Positions 36,253 through 47,110 of a stretch of 64,000 nt of DNA are shown in pieces. Origin of the DNA: Ridgeia piscesae (lineage: Eukaryota > Annelida > Polychaeta > Sabellida > Siboglinidae); the NCBI GenBank assembly GCA_025642075.2, contig JAODUO010000132.1:255001-319000 (forward strand). The letters are read 5' to 3'. The translations under genes and the position numbers were made by a program. Each line of letters begins with the position of its first letter. The first letter of the stretch is position 1. A model generated the notes under the pieces. That model was not told where the DNA came from, searched no databases, and worked only from the letters and a program-made list of their open reading frames with translations.

Positions 36253-39049
36253 GACATACACACACAATATTATATATTAGAAAGATATATTTGTGACTAG
36301 TAGTGACACCTACCTGCAATGTCTGTTGGTCAATCAGTGACGGCCACATGTGTCTGCCCTTGTCGTAACTAGCTGTGCCGTTTTCGACATCCGCACTAAA
36401 ACTGACCTCCTTTTTTGGCTTATCGCCGTTTGTCTGCATGTGACAGTTCCCATTGGGCAGATCTTTCAACGAAGACGACGCCGACGATGACGAATGTTCA
36501 TCATTAGCGTCTTTGATGGTTTCTCGCGCAGTGAGCATCTTCAACGCCTCCATGCGGCAATTGTATTTGTGATTTTTCTTTGCGCGATCTTGTCGACGAA
36601 TCACGATGATCACAATCACGAGGATCACGGTGATCAGCGCAGACACGCATGCAAGCGATATCACTATGGTAACGTTGTGCCGACTCAATAACGAGGCTTG
36701 CGCGAGGGGGAAATTCACCGATTTATTGACGACAATGTTGAGGTTTGCGATGACGTATCGCTCTGGTACCCCGTGGTCACGCACCCTCACAGCCAGTTCG
36801 TAAAGTTCGTGATCGATATTAGCTATGTCGATGTTCAACGTCACTACCCCGAGATTTGGGTCGATGCTGAAAACCCCATTCTCATTACCCTTTGAGAATC
36901 TGTAACTGAGTTTTGCGTTACCGCCGATGTCAACATCGTGGGCCCGAACTCGCGTGACAACGTAACCAACCGGGGCACGATTTGAGAGATAAATTGTGTT
37001 GTTGTAGTTTGTAGGGTAGTCAAGCTGAGGGGCGTTGTCATTCTTGTCGGCAATGAAAATGTTAACGGTGGCAGTAGAGCTGAGAGGTGGTGACCCCTTG
37101 CTGCAAGCACACACAACGATGTGATATACGGAGTACGACTCTCGATCCAACACCTTCGCTGTTGTAATCCGTCCCGTTTGTGGATCGATTTTAAAATCAT
37201 CTGTGTTACTACGACTCGGCAAAAGCGAGAAATAAAACTCGTTATAAGGGGTGCCATCAGCATCCGTTGCCTTGACGATACCTACTTCTGCGCCAGCGAC
37301 ACTGTTCTCATAGATACCGAATGAGTAGCTCGACTCGGAAAGAATTGGCGGCTCATCATTGACATCCTGGATGGTGATGTCGATGAGAGCGCTGCTCGAC
37401 AGTGGTGACTCGCCTTGGTCTGACGCAATGACACTAAACGTCACCCGGGACATGACTTCATGGTCGAACGATCGTCTTGCTGTGATGCGTCCAGTGATGT
37501 CATTCACATAGAAGTACTCGACCATGTCCTTTGGCAGTGAGTATCGTATCTCAGCATTGCGTCCTACATCGCGATCAGTTGCGTTCACTTGTACGACGAA
37601 TGCGCCCTCGTAATTATTCTCAATCAACTCAGCCGTGTACTTCACGCGCGAGAAAACGGGCGCATTATCATTGACATCACGTACGATCACTTTGATATGT
37701 TTGATGGACATCTGCGGCTCAGAACCACTGTCTTTACACACCAGAGCAAGGTTATATTGCGACATCATCTCTCGGTCCAACTTTGCTGTGGTGACGATCT
37801 TGAATTCCGTCTCATACAGCTTCTGCAGTTCAAAATGGTTGTCGCTTAGCGAGCAATTCACGATTCCGTTACGACCAGCATCTTTATCTTGCACACTTAT
37901 GTGGGCAACAAACGTGCCACTATCAGCATCCTCAAAGATTTCCGCTGAACTTGTCCCCGATGCTGCCAATGTGTTGACAATTATTTCAGGCGCATGGTCG
38001 TTGACATCCTTGACATGTACAATGACCGTAGCGTCTGCTGGCAGGGAATCTGGCCCGTAGTCGCGCGCAGTCACAGCCAAATGATACACTGTCGCTGATT
38101 CATAATCGATGTTCCCTATTATAAATATGTCGCCTGTGATCGCATCGATTCCGAAAAGGTGCCCGAAATTTGACGCTGTTCTGGCGGAGAAGCCGTAGCG
38201 GATTTTTCCGTAAAGTCCCGTATCCGAATCACGAGCGTGAACCTGGATGATCGTTCTGTGTTTCGGGATGTTTTCCAAGATCGTCACCTCATAGGTGGAG
38301 TTGTCAAATACGGGATCATTATCGTTCGCATCGAGGACGCGAATTGTGATATCAACAGAACCTGCACGCGGTGGTTCGCCCCCATCATACGCACGCACGC
38401 GCAGTGTGTAAACGTTCTGTGTCTCGCGATCGAGTGGGTGCTCGAGAATCAGTCGGACGTCTGTCGAACCGTCGACCTTGTTAGTGACCTTCAACATGAA
38501 CTTGTCCGATTCGGAGTGGAGCTCGTATCGCTGGATGCCGAAGGTCGGGCTGTCAAGGTCGATGGCGGCAGGCAACGTGAAGCCACTCCCAGGCAGTGCC
38601 GACTCAAGGATCTGATGGGTGATCTCTGGCTCGGGAAACTCCGGCCAATTGTCGTTTATATCAATGATCTTCACTGTAACTTTGACGATCCGGAAATACT
38701 GCACCGGTTGAACTGCGATGTCAAGTTTGATCCGACAGTCATCACGCCCAGGACAGACAGACTCTCGGTCGATCCGACTTCCTGTCCGGATAATCCCGGT
38801 CGTATTTTCGACGATGAAGTTTACTGGTGGTTCATTGAGGAAACGGAATCGAAGCTGGCGAAACGCTGATGGCGGATACTTCTGTTGTAAGCGCGCATCT
38901 TCAACGACGTTCCCAATGAATGTTCCAGGCTGCAGCTCCTCTATGAGTGTGTAGCGGAACTCTCGAGCGGCCGAATTCCAACCAATCAACGACAAGAACA
39001 CAGCAATGAAGACACAGCATTGAAATGTCCAAGTGAAGTAACAAGCCAT
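15818..39049 (-). CDS. Delta1-type protocadherin, whole gene (4 coding exons joined)
   Basis: Type I membrane protein of the cadherin superfamily, expected to mediate calcium-dependent homophilic adhesion, typically in the nervous system of bilaterians. Coding exons in transcript order are 39049-36314, 22735-22565, 19181-19034 and 16365-15818. All junctions are GT/AG and all phases fit (0, 0, 1), giving 1200 residues. One large exon for ectodomain plus transmembrane helix followed by small cytoplasmic exons is the usual protocadherin layout. Seven cadherin repeats and an RVxF-like cytoplasmic motif point to the delta1 group (Pcdh1/7/9/11-like), although vertebrate orthology should not be assumed. 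The ATG at 39049 was chosen because it starts a good signal peptide and has A at -3 and G at +4; the codon nine bases upstream in the same frame is TTG. No promoter was identified. Confidence 0.9.
16366..19033 (-). other. Protocadherin intron 3 (about 2.7 kb)
   Basis: Contains an 8-bp microsatellite (17,394-17,460), a palindromic ACCAATCA/TGATTGGT hairpin at about 16,903-16,927, two copies of a 35-bp sequence with GAACATATGATTAATGCTAA or CCAACATATGATTAATGCTA (18,868-18,945), and a cluster of AAAGTCA(T/C)-type short repeats (18,690-18,840). No further exon was found. Confidence 0.65.
17394..17460. repeat. 8-bp TGTATGGA microsatellite
   Basis: About eight units of TGTATGGA. It follows AT-rich sequence with AATAAAGTC and AATAAAAGTC, so it may be the tail of a decayed LINE, but no coding remnant supports this. 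Confidence 0.9.
19034..19181 (-). CDS. Protocadherin exon 3 (acidic SGDG/DSGRGGSDE segment)
   Basis: Acceptor CTGTTGCAG before 19181, donor CATG then GTGAGT after 19034. It is 148 nt and encodes residues 970-1018 plus the first base of a glycine codon. It starts VHQLLAMLKREHDDD and continues with SAYSGDGSNADSGRGGSDEG. Such serine/glycine/acidic DSGRG-type stretches recur in the cytoplasmic tails of delta-protocadherins. Phase 0 entry fits exon 2 (or exon 1 directly), and phase 1 exit fits exon 4. Confidence 0.88.
19182..22564 (-). other. Protocadherin intron 2 (about 3.4 kb)
   Basis: Between exons 2 and 3. It holds the possible 53-nt alternative exon at 21337-21389 and a purine-rich stretch at about 21,185-21,320. 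Otherwise it is AT-rich with no gene seen. The duplicated segment also found at 8080 begins at 22012 within this intron. Confidence 0.65.
21337..21389 (-). CDS. Possible alternative protocadherin exon (53 nt, frame-shifting)
   Basis: Minus strand: acceptor-like TGCATGCTCCAG, then 53 nt, then donor CACAG followed by GTATCC. In phase 0 it encodes RPQGEEDDPDEYDYFIH plus two bases of a codon, an acidic, tyrosine-containing segment that looks coding. Its length is not divisible by 3. If spliced to exon 3 the frame shifts and stops after about eight codons (TGA), giving a protein without the conserved C-terminal tail. Options are an alternative short-tail isoform, a missing microexon that restores frame, or a false positive. 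Confidence 0.35.
22565..22735 (-). CDS. Protocadherin exon 2 (cytoplasmic, 57 codons)
   Basis: Acceptor with a strong pyrimidine tract (CTCTTTCTCTTCAG) before 22735. Donor CTGGAG then GTAGGG after 22565. It is exactly 171 nt, phase 0 at both ends, open, and encodes residues 913-969 of the joined protein (starts HPQASSSLL, ends GLNNELE). The next exon begins VHQLLAMLKRE, giving a smooth join. The segment is rich in Pro, Gln, His and Ser. It can be skipped without a frame shift, so it may be an alternative cassette. I recognise no named domain. A near-identical orphan copy exists at 8633-8803. Confidence 0.72.
23135..23955. repeat. Tandem array of about 78-bp units containing splice-acceptor copies
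   Basis: Eleven units with CTGGATGTCTG-type cores starting at 23149, 23227, 23301, 23380, 23461, 23539, 23620, 23698, 23776, 23857 and 23934 (the last reads TTGGATG), with spacings of 74-81 bp. On the minus strand each unit reads CACTTTCTCTTCAG then CACTTACAGACATCCAGCTC. This closely resembles the real acceptor and first bases of protocadherin exon 2 (CACCCACAAGCATCCAGCTC). At least five older, diverged units fill 22,745-23,134 between the array and the exon. The array lies in intron 1 immediately 5' of exon 2. Confidence 0.93.
25130..25360 (-). mobile_element. Diverged SINE, same family as 416-757
   Basis: On the given strand it matches the SINE at 416-757 in order: TAGTGCAGTATCCAG, GACCTATTCAA, CAACTTTTGGGAAGGATCCA, GCAATTAATGCATGAAG, ATATCCACCATTGT, GTAGCCAGGTACTGATTCAT and GTGAGTGAACTG. 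The tRNA head expected beyond 25,360 is not recognisable, so the copy is 5'-truncated or decayed. Short GGTAAA repeats at its 3' end are the likely tail. Confidence 0.8.
27816..28010. repeat. Direct duplication, period about 108 bp
   Basis: Both copies begin TTTAGAAAAGGT and share TTTTTACAAAGGCAAC and CATTAATAATTAAATT in the same order. Copy 1 is about 27,816-27,902 and copy 2 about 27,924-28,010. They are visibly diverged, so the duplication is old. Confidence 0.85.
30856..31028. repeat. TA microsatellites, two arrays
   Basis: TA arrays at about 30,856-30,933 and 30,990-31,028 with short AT-rich sequence between them. Confidence 0.95.
31200..31336 (+). mobile_element. Possible LINE 3' end
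   Basis: The stretch ends GAATATGGCAATAAAGATTT followed by ATTATTA, which is how many non-LTR retrotransposon 3' ends terminate (a polyadenylation-like AATAAA and a short A/T repeat). No reverse transcriptase is encoded nearby, so at most this is a 5'-truncated relic. Recognised by pattern only. Confidence 0.35.
31370..31575 (+). other. Unassigned 70-codon open frame, less AT-rich than its surroundings
   Basis: After an in-frame TAA, the frame reads about 65-70 codons rich in Ser, Asn, Arg and Gln (ending HKVPQSL and a TGA). It has no in-frame ATG near the start. It lies just after a probable LINE tail. No family is recognised. It could be an old transposon fragment, a plus-strand exon of a gene inside the intron, or chance. 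Confidence 0.2.
36119..36249. repeat. TA microsatellite just inside intron 1
   Basis: Interrupted TA array about 65 bp from the exon 1 splice donor. It is self-complementary and could form cruciforms or RNA hairpins close to the donor. Confidence 0.95.
36314..39049 (-). CDS. Protocadherin exon 1: signal peptide, 7 cadherin repeats, TM
   Basis: Encodes residues 1-912. Residues 1 to about 28 form a hydrophobic signal peptide. Cadherin repeats are bounded by the linker motifs DINDN (130-134), DANDN (240-244), DVNDH (348-352), DVNDN (458-462), DVNDE (562-566) and DKNDN (668-672). A seventh repeat (about 673-776) lacks a terminal DxNDN, as expected next to the membrane. LDRE-type motifs occur at about 206, 424 and 635. 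Possible N-glycosylation sites are N82, N250, N398, N489, N683, N775 and N792. The transmembrane helix is about V793-I817, followed by RR. The cytoplasmic start has MEALKMLTARE (833-843) and KKEVSF (879-884), an RVxF-like match. The exon ends LIDQQTLQ in phase 0 with donor CAG then GTAGGT at 36314/36313. The open frame continues into the TA-rich intron, but that part is intronic. Confidence 0.96.
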
Positions 39050-41403
39050 TTTGCGCAATCAACAAAGCGGCAGAATTATGTCAAGGCACAAGTGTAGCGT
39101 CAAATGTAGAGTACACAACGGAGATAATGCAGGTATTTACATGCGACACTTGTCACATACTAACAATCCAGCTGTGTAGACGATATGTGATCCATTCCAA
39201 CGTCACAATCAGGACTCTGTGTCAAATCTGAAGCAGAAGAAACCATTTCTCTATAAACCCTTCCGTCATAACAGAACTTATGGCAATGATACACGGCTTG
39301 AGCAATACCCAAAGCAATAGGAAAATGATTACCACTGAGTCAATGATAAGGATAAAATAAATAACAGCATGCCTACACACACAGCAATGTCAAACTATTT
39401 GTAGCACAAGAAATCAATGAAAGTGTACATAGGTCACTGCCAGTGCAAACCACAAACACACCATCACCAATATTATATGTCATCACCAATAATTATTAGT
39501 ATTAGCAAAACAAAAACATCTGCTGTGCTTTCCAACTGTCAATAAATACACACACATCATCCCAAACTAACGGTGAGAATTCAGACAAAGAAAGGAGCAT
39601 CTAATATACTTCGTTCTTAGAAACACACACAGCTTCTGCCAATATCATTATGTATACTACGATACTTCAGAAAATTCTTCAACCACGACCACTCCAGTAA
39701 CTGTTCACCGTGTCAAGTTGACAAATCCCAGGAGCTTCAAGAGCAACTGAAAATCACCCATGCATGACTAATAGCGTCTGTGAATACCCAGGGTTGTATG
39801 GGCGCATATTTCATCTAACAATGCTGTTGTTGTAATAAAATGCAGTGCGTCGACTTTTGACCAAAAAAAAGGAAAAGTGGCAAATGTAATTTGAAAGAAA
39901 AAACAGCGCAAAAACTAGGGGCAAAAGATTACAGTTAGATCCAACATACAGAATGGATGGATGGAGGATCTGTTTTCCTGGTTATTGACAGCGTACGGTC
40001 ATCTCTCTCCCCAGCAGGTGAAATATACAGACCCCCATACCAAGTTTCTTCAGATGTAAAAATGTGTGCAAGATCAGTATAATTTATTGATTCATCCTCA
40101 CGGAGAAAACAAAAACAAGACCATGACATGAGAATATCATCTCAGTGGGACAGGCTGCTAAACTGGCCCCACAGTTTGGGACACTACAAATTCGATTGCA
40201 AACTCGAAAATGATAGCTACGAAAACCAAGATAGCTTTGCTGTGATTGCATTTTTTCTGCAGATAATGTGATTGCAAAATCGTTATAATCACAACAACAA
40301 AAACATGTTTACCAGGATTACACTTTCACAAGTAATGTGATTTATATGACGGCAATTTTATTAAAATCAAATTATCCTTTATAACTATTCATACATGCCT
40401 GGATCTTCGTATTTTAAACTAACGTTTTTTTGGTGTTACAGTTATTCCTTTATACACAATATTTTATTGATTTTGACAAGTCAGGTGGAGGTGGTATTTT
40501 TGATTAAATCTGTGCTTTTATAATTTGAATCTGTCCATCTTCTGGGTTTCAATTTTTTTTCCTGAGATTTTTTTTCTTCTGTTTCCACGGTTTGCTGCTG
40601 CACTAAAGGTTGGCCCATTCATGGGAGACATGTTATTAAAAGGAACAGATCCGTATGCCAAGCATGTTGGATTTTTTTGGATTTCTTTTTCCATCTTTGT
40701 TTATGTTGGAAATGTCATTTAATCAACACCAATTGATAGCTTAACCAAATTAATTCAAGGTTTCAAAGATCTTGAATATAAACAAAAATTTACACAAACT
40801 GACATTGCCAACTCTAGCATATTGCTGCTTCACAGAATACACGAAAAAATGTATATCACAAGTTACATATCTCATTATTTAGTATGACTATTACTATTAT
40901 ACACTCCCTGAATCCTTTGAACATTATACACCAAAAAGAATGTAGCCACTAACACCGGGATTACAACATAACCTACTATGCTCAAAACACATTTTCTTCT
41001 AAGTTACCTAGACATCATTTTATACAACTATTGAATAACCTAGATTATAACATTCAAAATCTCAAACCCAGACATAAGTTTAAATTTGTACTACCTAAAC
41101 AATATTTATCTAGCTCTCTTAATCATGTGCATTGCCTAAATCCCAGATGTGTAAAGTGCAACTAAATATGTGTTCATTTTAAAAAGAAAAACTTTTTGGA
41201 TTTGCACAAATTTCTTACAACTGTTTCGTAGTACATGTAGTATGACTTAATAGTTAATAATAGTTTTTGTTTTCTAAGTTTTTGTTTTGGGGAAACAGGA
41301 AGAATAATGTGACATGTGACGACCACATAACAGTATTTAAACAAATATTATTTGCATAAAAAATATGTAGAATGTAATGTTGTGCTGTTGCAAAATTCAA
41401 TTT
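39050..41403. other. Upstream region of the protocadherin, including the probable 5' UTR
   Basis: The sequence just above 39049 must hold the 5' UTR. A possible 3' splice site (ACACAG, minus strand, near 39,170) could join it to an upstream noncoding exon. No TATA box or initiator could be assigned. The rest is AT-rich and apparently noncoding. Confidence 0.4.
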
Positions 41404-41570
<167 letters not shown>

Positions 41571-41764
41571 TAAGTTGGTAGTTACTTAGAACAAGATGAA
41601 GTAAAACCTTTATGATCAAGAATTAATTGTTTCTGGCAACAAATCCAGATTACTTTTTTCTTTACTGTACATGTATTTTCAGGCAAAAGAAAGTGCAAAC
41701 ATGTGTTGTCATACTCATCAAAGCCTTAGTTTATATTTTGAGTAAGCAACTCCAATATAAGTTT

Positions 41765-41955
41765 CTTAGACATTTAGCCTGACACCAACAACAGGTTGAA
41801 GTAACCAAGAGGTGACAGTGTCTCTTCCGACTGACACGGACAACATGAGGTGAACGAAAATACCAAAGCTTAGAAACAACAGTTGGTGTAGCAGGAATCA
41901 AATCCTTGTACCCTCGACTAACAGATCTACTGCTAGACCATCGCTCTAAAACTAA
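41765..41955 (-). mobile_element. tRNA-derived SINE, minus strand
   Basis: On the minus strand, a tRNA-like head (41,886-41,950) has an A-box-like TGGTCTAGCAGTAGATC and a B-box-like GGATTTGATTCC. The body then reads TTTCTAAGCTTTGGTATTTT, CGTTCACCTCA and TCGGAAGAGACACTG. It matches the plus-strand SINE at 46,905-47,110 block by block (TTTCGTTCACACCACAT, TTTCGGAAGAGACACTA), so both belong to one family, distinct from the one at 416-757. Confidence 0.78.
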
Positions 41956-44900
41956 TATAACAAAATGAGTACACTGTTAAGCATAAATCATTTATAAACA
42001 TATCATGATATGGTTACTTCACCGAAATTTTATTGAATTAAAAAGTAATTGTTGAAATATCACTTGACAACTACAACACGTACAAAATCGTGAAAACCAT
42101 GAATATGGTAATACCGAATAAATAACTTTGCCGAAATACCGACAAATCTTTCTGTATGATATCTTGCAAAATGCATCCTGTTAAAGATTGCTTTCTGTAC
42201 CACATATATCCGACATAACAAATTCACAGTGTAATTACAAAGCATGTATCCCCTGTTGTTAGCATATCGTCACAAAACACCATGAAAACATCACAAAATG
42301 ATACGCCTGTCAAAAGGCGTGCCACTGACAAACGTCAATTTAAAAGAACAGTGTTAATTTAAAAGAACAGTGATCACAATACCTTCAGCAGACCAACAGC
42401 ACACCTCCACCGTAAACACACCTGTCTCCAGGTATACAACCTGCACAACCTACCATAAAAATGGAGTGGTAAAAAACGTCATAAGATCTGTCATCACTTC
42501 TGACCACTGACTGACCACTGTCACCTCCTGCCACTGTCACCACTTCAGCCAAACTGACCAGCACAACTGACCACCACTGGCCAGTCCAATTAGCAGGCGG
42601 TGATACTATAATTACCCCACAGGTGCTGGCAGTGCCCACTCACAGACAGGCCTGTCAACAACCCCACAATGGCACCAAACTACCCTCTCCTATTGGCTGC
42701 TGATAATTTGCATGTCAATCACCCAAAAAGGGGTGGTCTCCCAAGCATAGCTAGTTATTAGCTACCCCAGGAGAGGGCAACAGTTAGCACACAGAAGGGT
42801 GGGTGATTCACCCTGATGGGGATCCACAGGGTGCCCTTTAGAAATGTGAAAATCTCATCTCACCATCACCACTAGCCCTGAGGGACTTGGACAGGGTAGG
42901 GTGTTATAGACACTGAGTGCTAGGATCACTTAAAAAGGGCTTACTATTAAACAGTTAGGCAGTTAGTGAATACACAGAAGATACCCTGCATTGTGTGGTC
43001 CAATCAACATTCACATGTCTAATTCACCACACCAAGAGCAGAGCGTTTTAACCAAGTGAATAAACAAACTCCCTCCTGTGCCATATAAGTTGGGGCCTAA
43101 AACAGTCATGTTTTACTAAACAGCACAACTGTCAAGTGAGGTAGCAACAAAATTAATGTCGTTAGTCTGCTTCTGAATCCATCTTATTAGTGACGAGGCT
43201 GGCCATAGATTTGTTTGTTGGTTTCGTTGTATTTATTGTATATTCATACACATTTTATACAACAATGACTTTTAAACAATATATGTAAACACCTTTTAAA
43301 CTATTTCTCTCTTTATTTATTCTGTCTTTGTACAACATGTACTTTTTGCACATATCTATTATGTCACAGTATTTTTTTGCTAATCATTTTACAAACACGC
43401 TGGAACCTAGACAATTGTTAAGTGGACCTTGACACCTGGATGAATTGACAACTGAACAATAAGCACACCTTTCCTGTTACAAGAAACAATGACCAGTGAC
43501 ACAAGGTGTCTGAGTGTCAACCCAAAAGCTTGGTTACAGACTGGTGACAGACACTGTTTACATTAAATATCCTGTGTCTTTGTTCCCATAAATCTGTCAC
43601 TACTGACAGTGTCACTGAATGAGACTTATTAAGGTGTCAACATTGTAGTGTGTCTTGCTAATAAGTGTGCAGTACAATTGTGTCACTTGTTCATTTTCCA
43701 AACAATAAAAATATAAACTCCAGCTAAGCAAGCTTTTATCTGTTATCCTCTGAGTTTTTGTACATATGAATGATACCATTTCTCACATGATATACACTTT
43801 TAATTAATAAACTCAAAAATCAACCAACCAATCAACATTATGGTTCATCATGTGTAATAAAAAATATAACATTTTATATCATCATAAAAAACACATTCAC
43901 ACCGTTAACATTAAATGACTTCTAATACTTCATTTTTTAAATAAAAAATATGAATAACATGACCAGTCATGTTAACTAAATATTTTCTAGATATTGACTT
44001 ATTTAACTGCACATTAAAATGCTTACATGACTATTAATTATCCTCATGTTTCTTGCTGCTACACTTCAGGCAACATACAAACAAGACAGTAATCCAGTTA
44101 TTTGCTGTTCAACTCAGAAACATCTAGACACATACACACAGGTAAACAGGGTGGATGAAGCACCCTACTTAAGGTAGGGGTAAACAGAACTATGTAAGCA
44201 CATGTCAACCCTCAGCTCACAGCTAAAACAACACTGACAGGGGGGTGAAAGGGGTGCATTATTGTTATCTTGTCAAGGGGTGGGAGGGCCTGGGATGCTG
44301 TGTAGATAGGAGGCTAATGAATTTACTATGGAAATGATGAAGATTAACTGAAGGGTGGGTATGTCCCTTGTGCTGAATGCCATTATGTGGGCAGGAGTAA
44401 TAATAATCCCTGAGCTAATAACTGATTTATTTCAGGTCAGGCTTCATGCTAAACCCACATTTCACACTGAAAGAATCAACATTTCAGCATCATGTCCCTA
44501 GAGAAAATACCATCAAGAAAAATATATAATTTTGCAAAAGAGAAAAGTATGAAATAAACAAAATATATCTGCAAGCATGTAGCTAATTCCAGTTTTTGGT
44601 TTAGATACAACTTTCAATTCAGTAATGATTGACAGGTGACATCACAATTAAAATTTAAGAATATTTCAGTTTAATGGAATAACTTTTCTTGCAATTACAT
44701 TGTGTAATATGAGACTGAACAAGCCTTTTTGACGCGTTTGTTGTGGGTCTACAAAACACATATTTTCGGAATTATTATAACTTTCTACATTATATTTATC
44801 ATCAATCAAAGGGTTTTCAAAGATGTTGCACATAATAGTAGAATGTTATCATGACAAGCTGATTCCTGGCAAAAAATAAGGCCTTCGCATTCTTTTACGA

Positions 44901-46424
44901 CATTGCATACCACACTGAGATTACAGAAACAACTCCCACCTTTCAAATGATGCATCAATAAACCAACAAATAGGTAGATTTATTTTATATCACTTCATCA
45001 GGCTCATCATCAACTATTGTAAACTCACATTCAGTTCATCACCATTCCCGTTTTCATGGCATCTGCACAACTTTGAAGTCGACAATAAAAGCCAGACGCT
45101 TCTTTGAATTTAAATGGGTTTACTGCTGCGTCTTTAACCGATTAAGTCACCGCTGTCATCACCAGGCTAAATATATAACAACAAAACTGTCAGCATAGTC
45201 GCGTGTGTGGTAAAATAGACGCGGCCTCTAATGTTCAGTGCAAGGATGTCAAATGAGGTATAATGATTATACAACATCGTCAATATGTTCCACATAGGTA
45301 CATCTAAGACCACAAAGCCACCGAAAAGGTTTGGACAAAGGGAGATTTTCTCCAATCCGTACCTATGGAGGTAGCAGATAAAATCTTGTAGTAAACCACT
45401 AAGATGAAACACACAGCTAAATGCAGCACTCTTACAAATGAGATTGCTGCAAACAAGACAATATACCAGCACGCAAAACTGGTCCGATTTATAGTCTCAC
45501 AGCGACCGAACTTTGGTTGTTGTTCTCCTTTGTAAGCGCTGCTGAAAAGTTCCGCTAAGTGTAATTCCAACATTAAAACTATCAAGAGGGCCTCATGAAA
45601 TATTCATGTGACTCAAAGTCGCCTTTCAACTGCCTGCTAACAGGCCTTACCTGATGTACAGATGGGTTTTATTAGTCCTCAGTGTCTGCTTAATACAATG
45701 CGCCAATGGGTTGCTAGAATGTGGAATGGTTCCCACCCAATGGGCTAGGTGCACCAGGGAGAGACTATACAGGACTCTCAGCGGGAATATAAAGTGGATG
45801 TACTAGCAGCACAAAACTAACGATGGTCATTCAATTCTGTGGGCATCATGTGGGGGAAGTCGATGATGTCAATTCAAATCATTAAATTATTTTTAATAAT
45901 CAACTGAATGAACATTTGATTTAACAACATCATACATACACACACAGTACATGCACAGTGTCGTGAGTTGATGCTGAAGGCGACATGGCGGAAGTCATAG
46001 ACTTCTACATTGCCATGACTTTTTCAAACTAAAAAACAGTCAGAATATAATAATGTGAATATAAACTAAATAAAAAAATAATATACACAATTCACGCAAA
46101 CTTGTTCACGTAGCGTATGTGTTTCTAACGTCACAGTCGCAATTAATTTTAAAGCATGACACAGGAGTATATCCTTACAAATATGAAGGCAATAATAACG
46201 ACCTTTATGTGTTTTTAAATTATGATAAACTTTTTAACCTAATTATTTCAGTTGCCAGACCATTCTACATTTTTATACCTTTGACGATGAGTGACTGTAG
46301 TCTGATGGTGGCGTTTGGTTTTTTAACATAAAACAGTTTGCATCGTTTGGTACCATGCATAGATGCAGTTGGTTCAAAGAATCTTTGAACACGACTTGCC
46401 CATGGAGTGTCTCTTTTGTAACAC
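41956..46424. other. Intergenic sequence
   Basis: AT-rich, with no gene supported. A minus-strand donor-like ATCAG then GTAAGG at about 45,650 and a somewhat more CpG-containing stretch (45,100-45,660) could mark an upstream noncoding exon of the protocadherin. This is speculative. Confidence 0.4.
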
Positions 46425-46500
46425 CAACTACGACCTGGTAACTACGACCTGGTAACTACGACCTGGTAACTATGACCTGGTAACTACGACCTGGTAATGC
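46425..46500. repeat. 14-bp tandem repeat (about 5 copies)
   Basis: Unit ACTACGACCTGGTA, five nearly perfect copies, one with TATGACC. Confidence 0.95.
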
Positions 46501-46904
46501 TAAACAGATAATAATGATGGTATAAAACACATACAAATAAACCACCTTATTGATGTTAAGGTACAAACTAAACTACTACAAATATTTGGAGACCTAGGTA
46601 CATTTCCAACCACTTCTACTTCGATGCAATTCTGTTAAATACTTGTTGACAGATTACTAGAAGGGATTAATAAGAAATCCTACACTGTGATATATCTATT
46701 CACATCTCAGCAGGGGCACCAGAAACAAAGATGTTGTCAGCTTACATGAAGATAATCTTTATCAGGTCACGTGTCACACTTTGAAGCAAGTGCAATTACT
46801 GAAATCTCTTCCTTCAGAGTTTCAACAGGGACAGTTTGAATTACAGGTTGCATTGAACTGGCCCAGTCGTGGAGCTGTTTGATTGAGCTCTATGACTGCA
46901 CCGG

Positions 46905-47110
46905 AACAGAAACAGTGGTCGCGCGGTAGAGCGCCGGACTGTCAATCGAGGGGACGGTGGTTCAATCCCACCTACCGCCGTTTCGAAACTTAGGCAATTT
47001 CGTTCACACCACATTTGCCTGTGTCTTTCGGAAGAGACACTAAAAGCCGGTGGTCCCTTCTATCTGGTGTCTATGCCAGGGGAAGTAAAAGATCCCACAC
47101 AGGGGGTAAA
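46905..47110 (+). mobile_element. tRNA-derived SINE, plus strand
   Basis: The head has an A-box-like GTGGTCGCGCGGTAGAGC (46,916-46,933), an anticodon-loop-like CTGTCAA and a B box GGTTCAATCCC (46,959-46,969). The body includes TTTCGTTCACACCACATTTG, TGTCTTTCGGAAGAGACACT, GGTGGTCCCTTCTATCTGGT and AAAGATCCCACACAGG. The GTC at the anticodon position suggests derivation from a tRNA-Asp-like sequence. The 3' end is uncertain and may extend toward 47,280. It is not a functional tRNA, because it lacks a credible 3' acceptor arm and runs into SINE body. Confidence 0.8.

Larger units (their letters stand above)
22736..36313 (-). other. Protocadherin intron 1 (about 13.6 kb)
   Basis: GT at 36313 and AG next to 22736. 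It contains a TA microsatellite close to the donor, a possible LINE 3' end with TA arrays (30,856-31,333), a roughly 108-bp direct duplication (27,816-28,010), a diverged SINE (25,130-25,360) and the 78-bp array carrying decoy acceptors next to exon 2. A 70-codon plus-strand open frame (about 31,373-31,569) is noted separately. The rest is AT-rich sequence in which I see no convincing exon. Confidence 0.7.

Noticed and set aside
36111..36296. Plus-strand and extended minus-strand frames through the TA array (Ile/Tyr runs)
   Set aside because: These are read-through past the exon 1 donor into the intron, and simple-sequence translation.
37589..38869. Plus-strand open frames opposite the protocadherin exon 1
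   Set aside because: They are shadows of the long minus-strand coding frame and contain no recognisable domain.
45304..45585. 93-codon minus-strand frame with hydrophobic segments
   Set aside because: There is no family resemblance, no second exon and no promoter context. Hydrophobic stretches are common in translations of AT-rich DNA.
46910..46980. Functional tRNA-Asp gene
   Set aside because: The head is tRNA-like with GTC at the anticodon place, but it continues into the conserved SINE body shared with 41,765-41,955.
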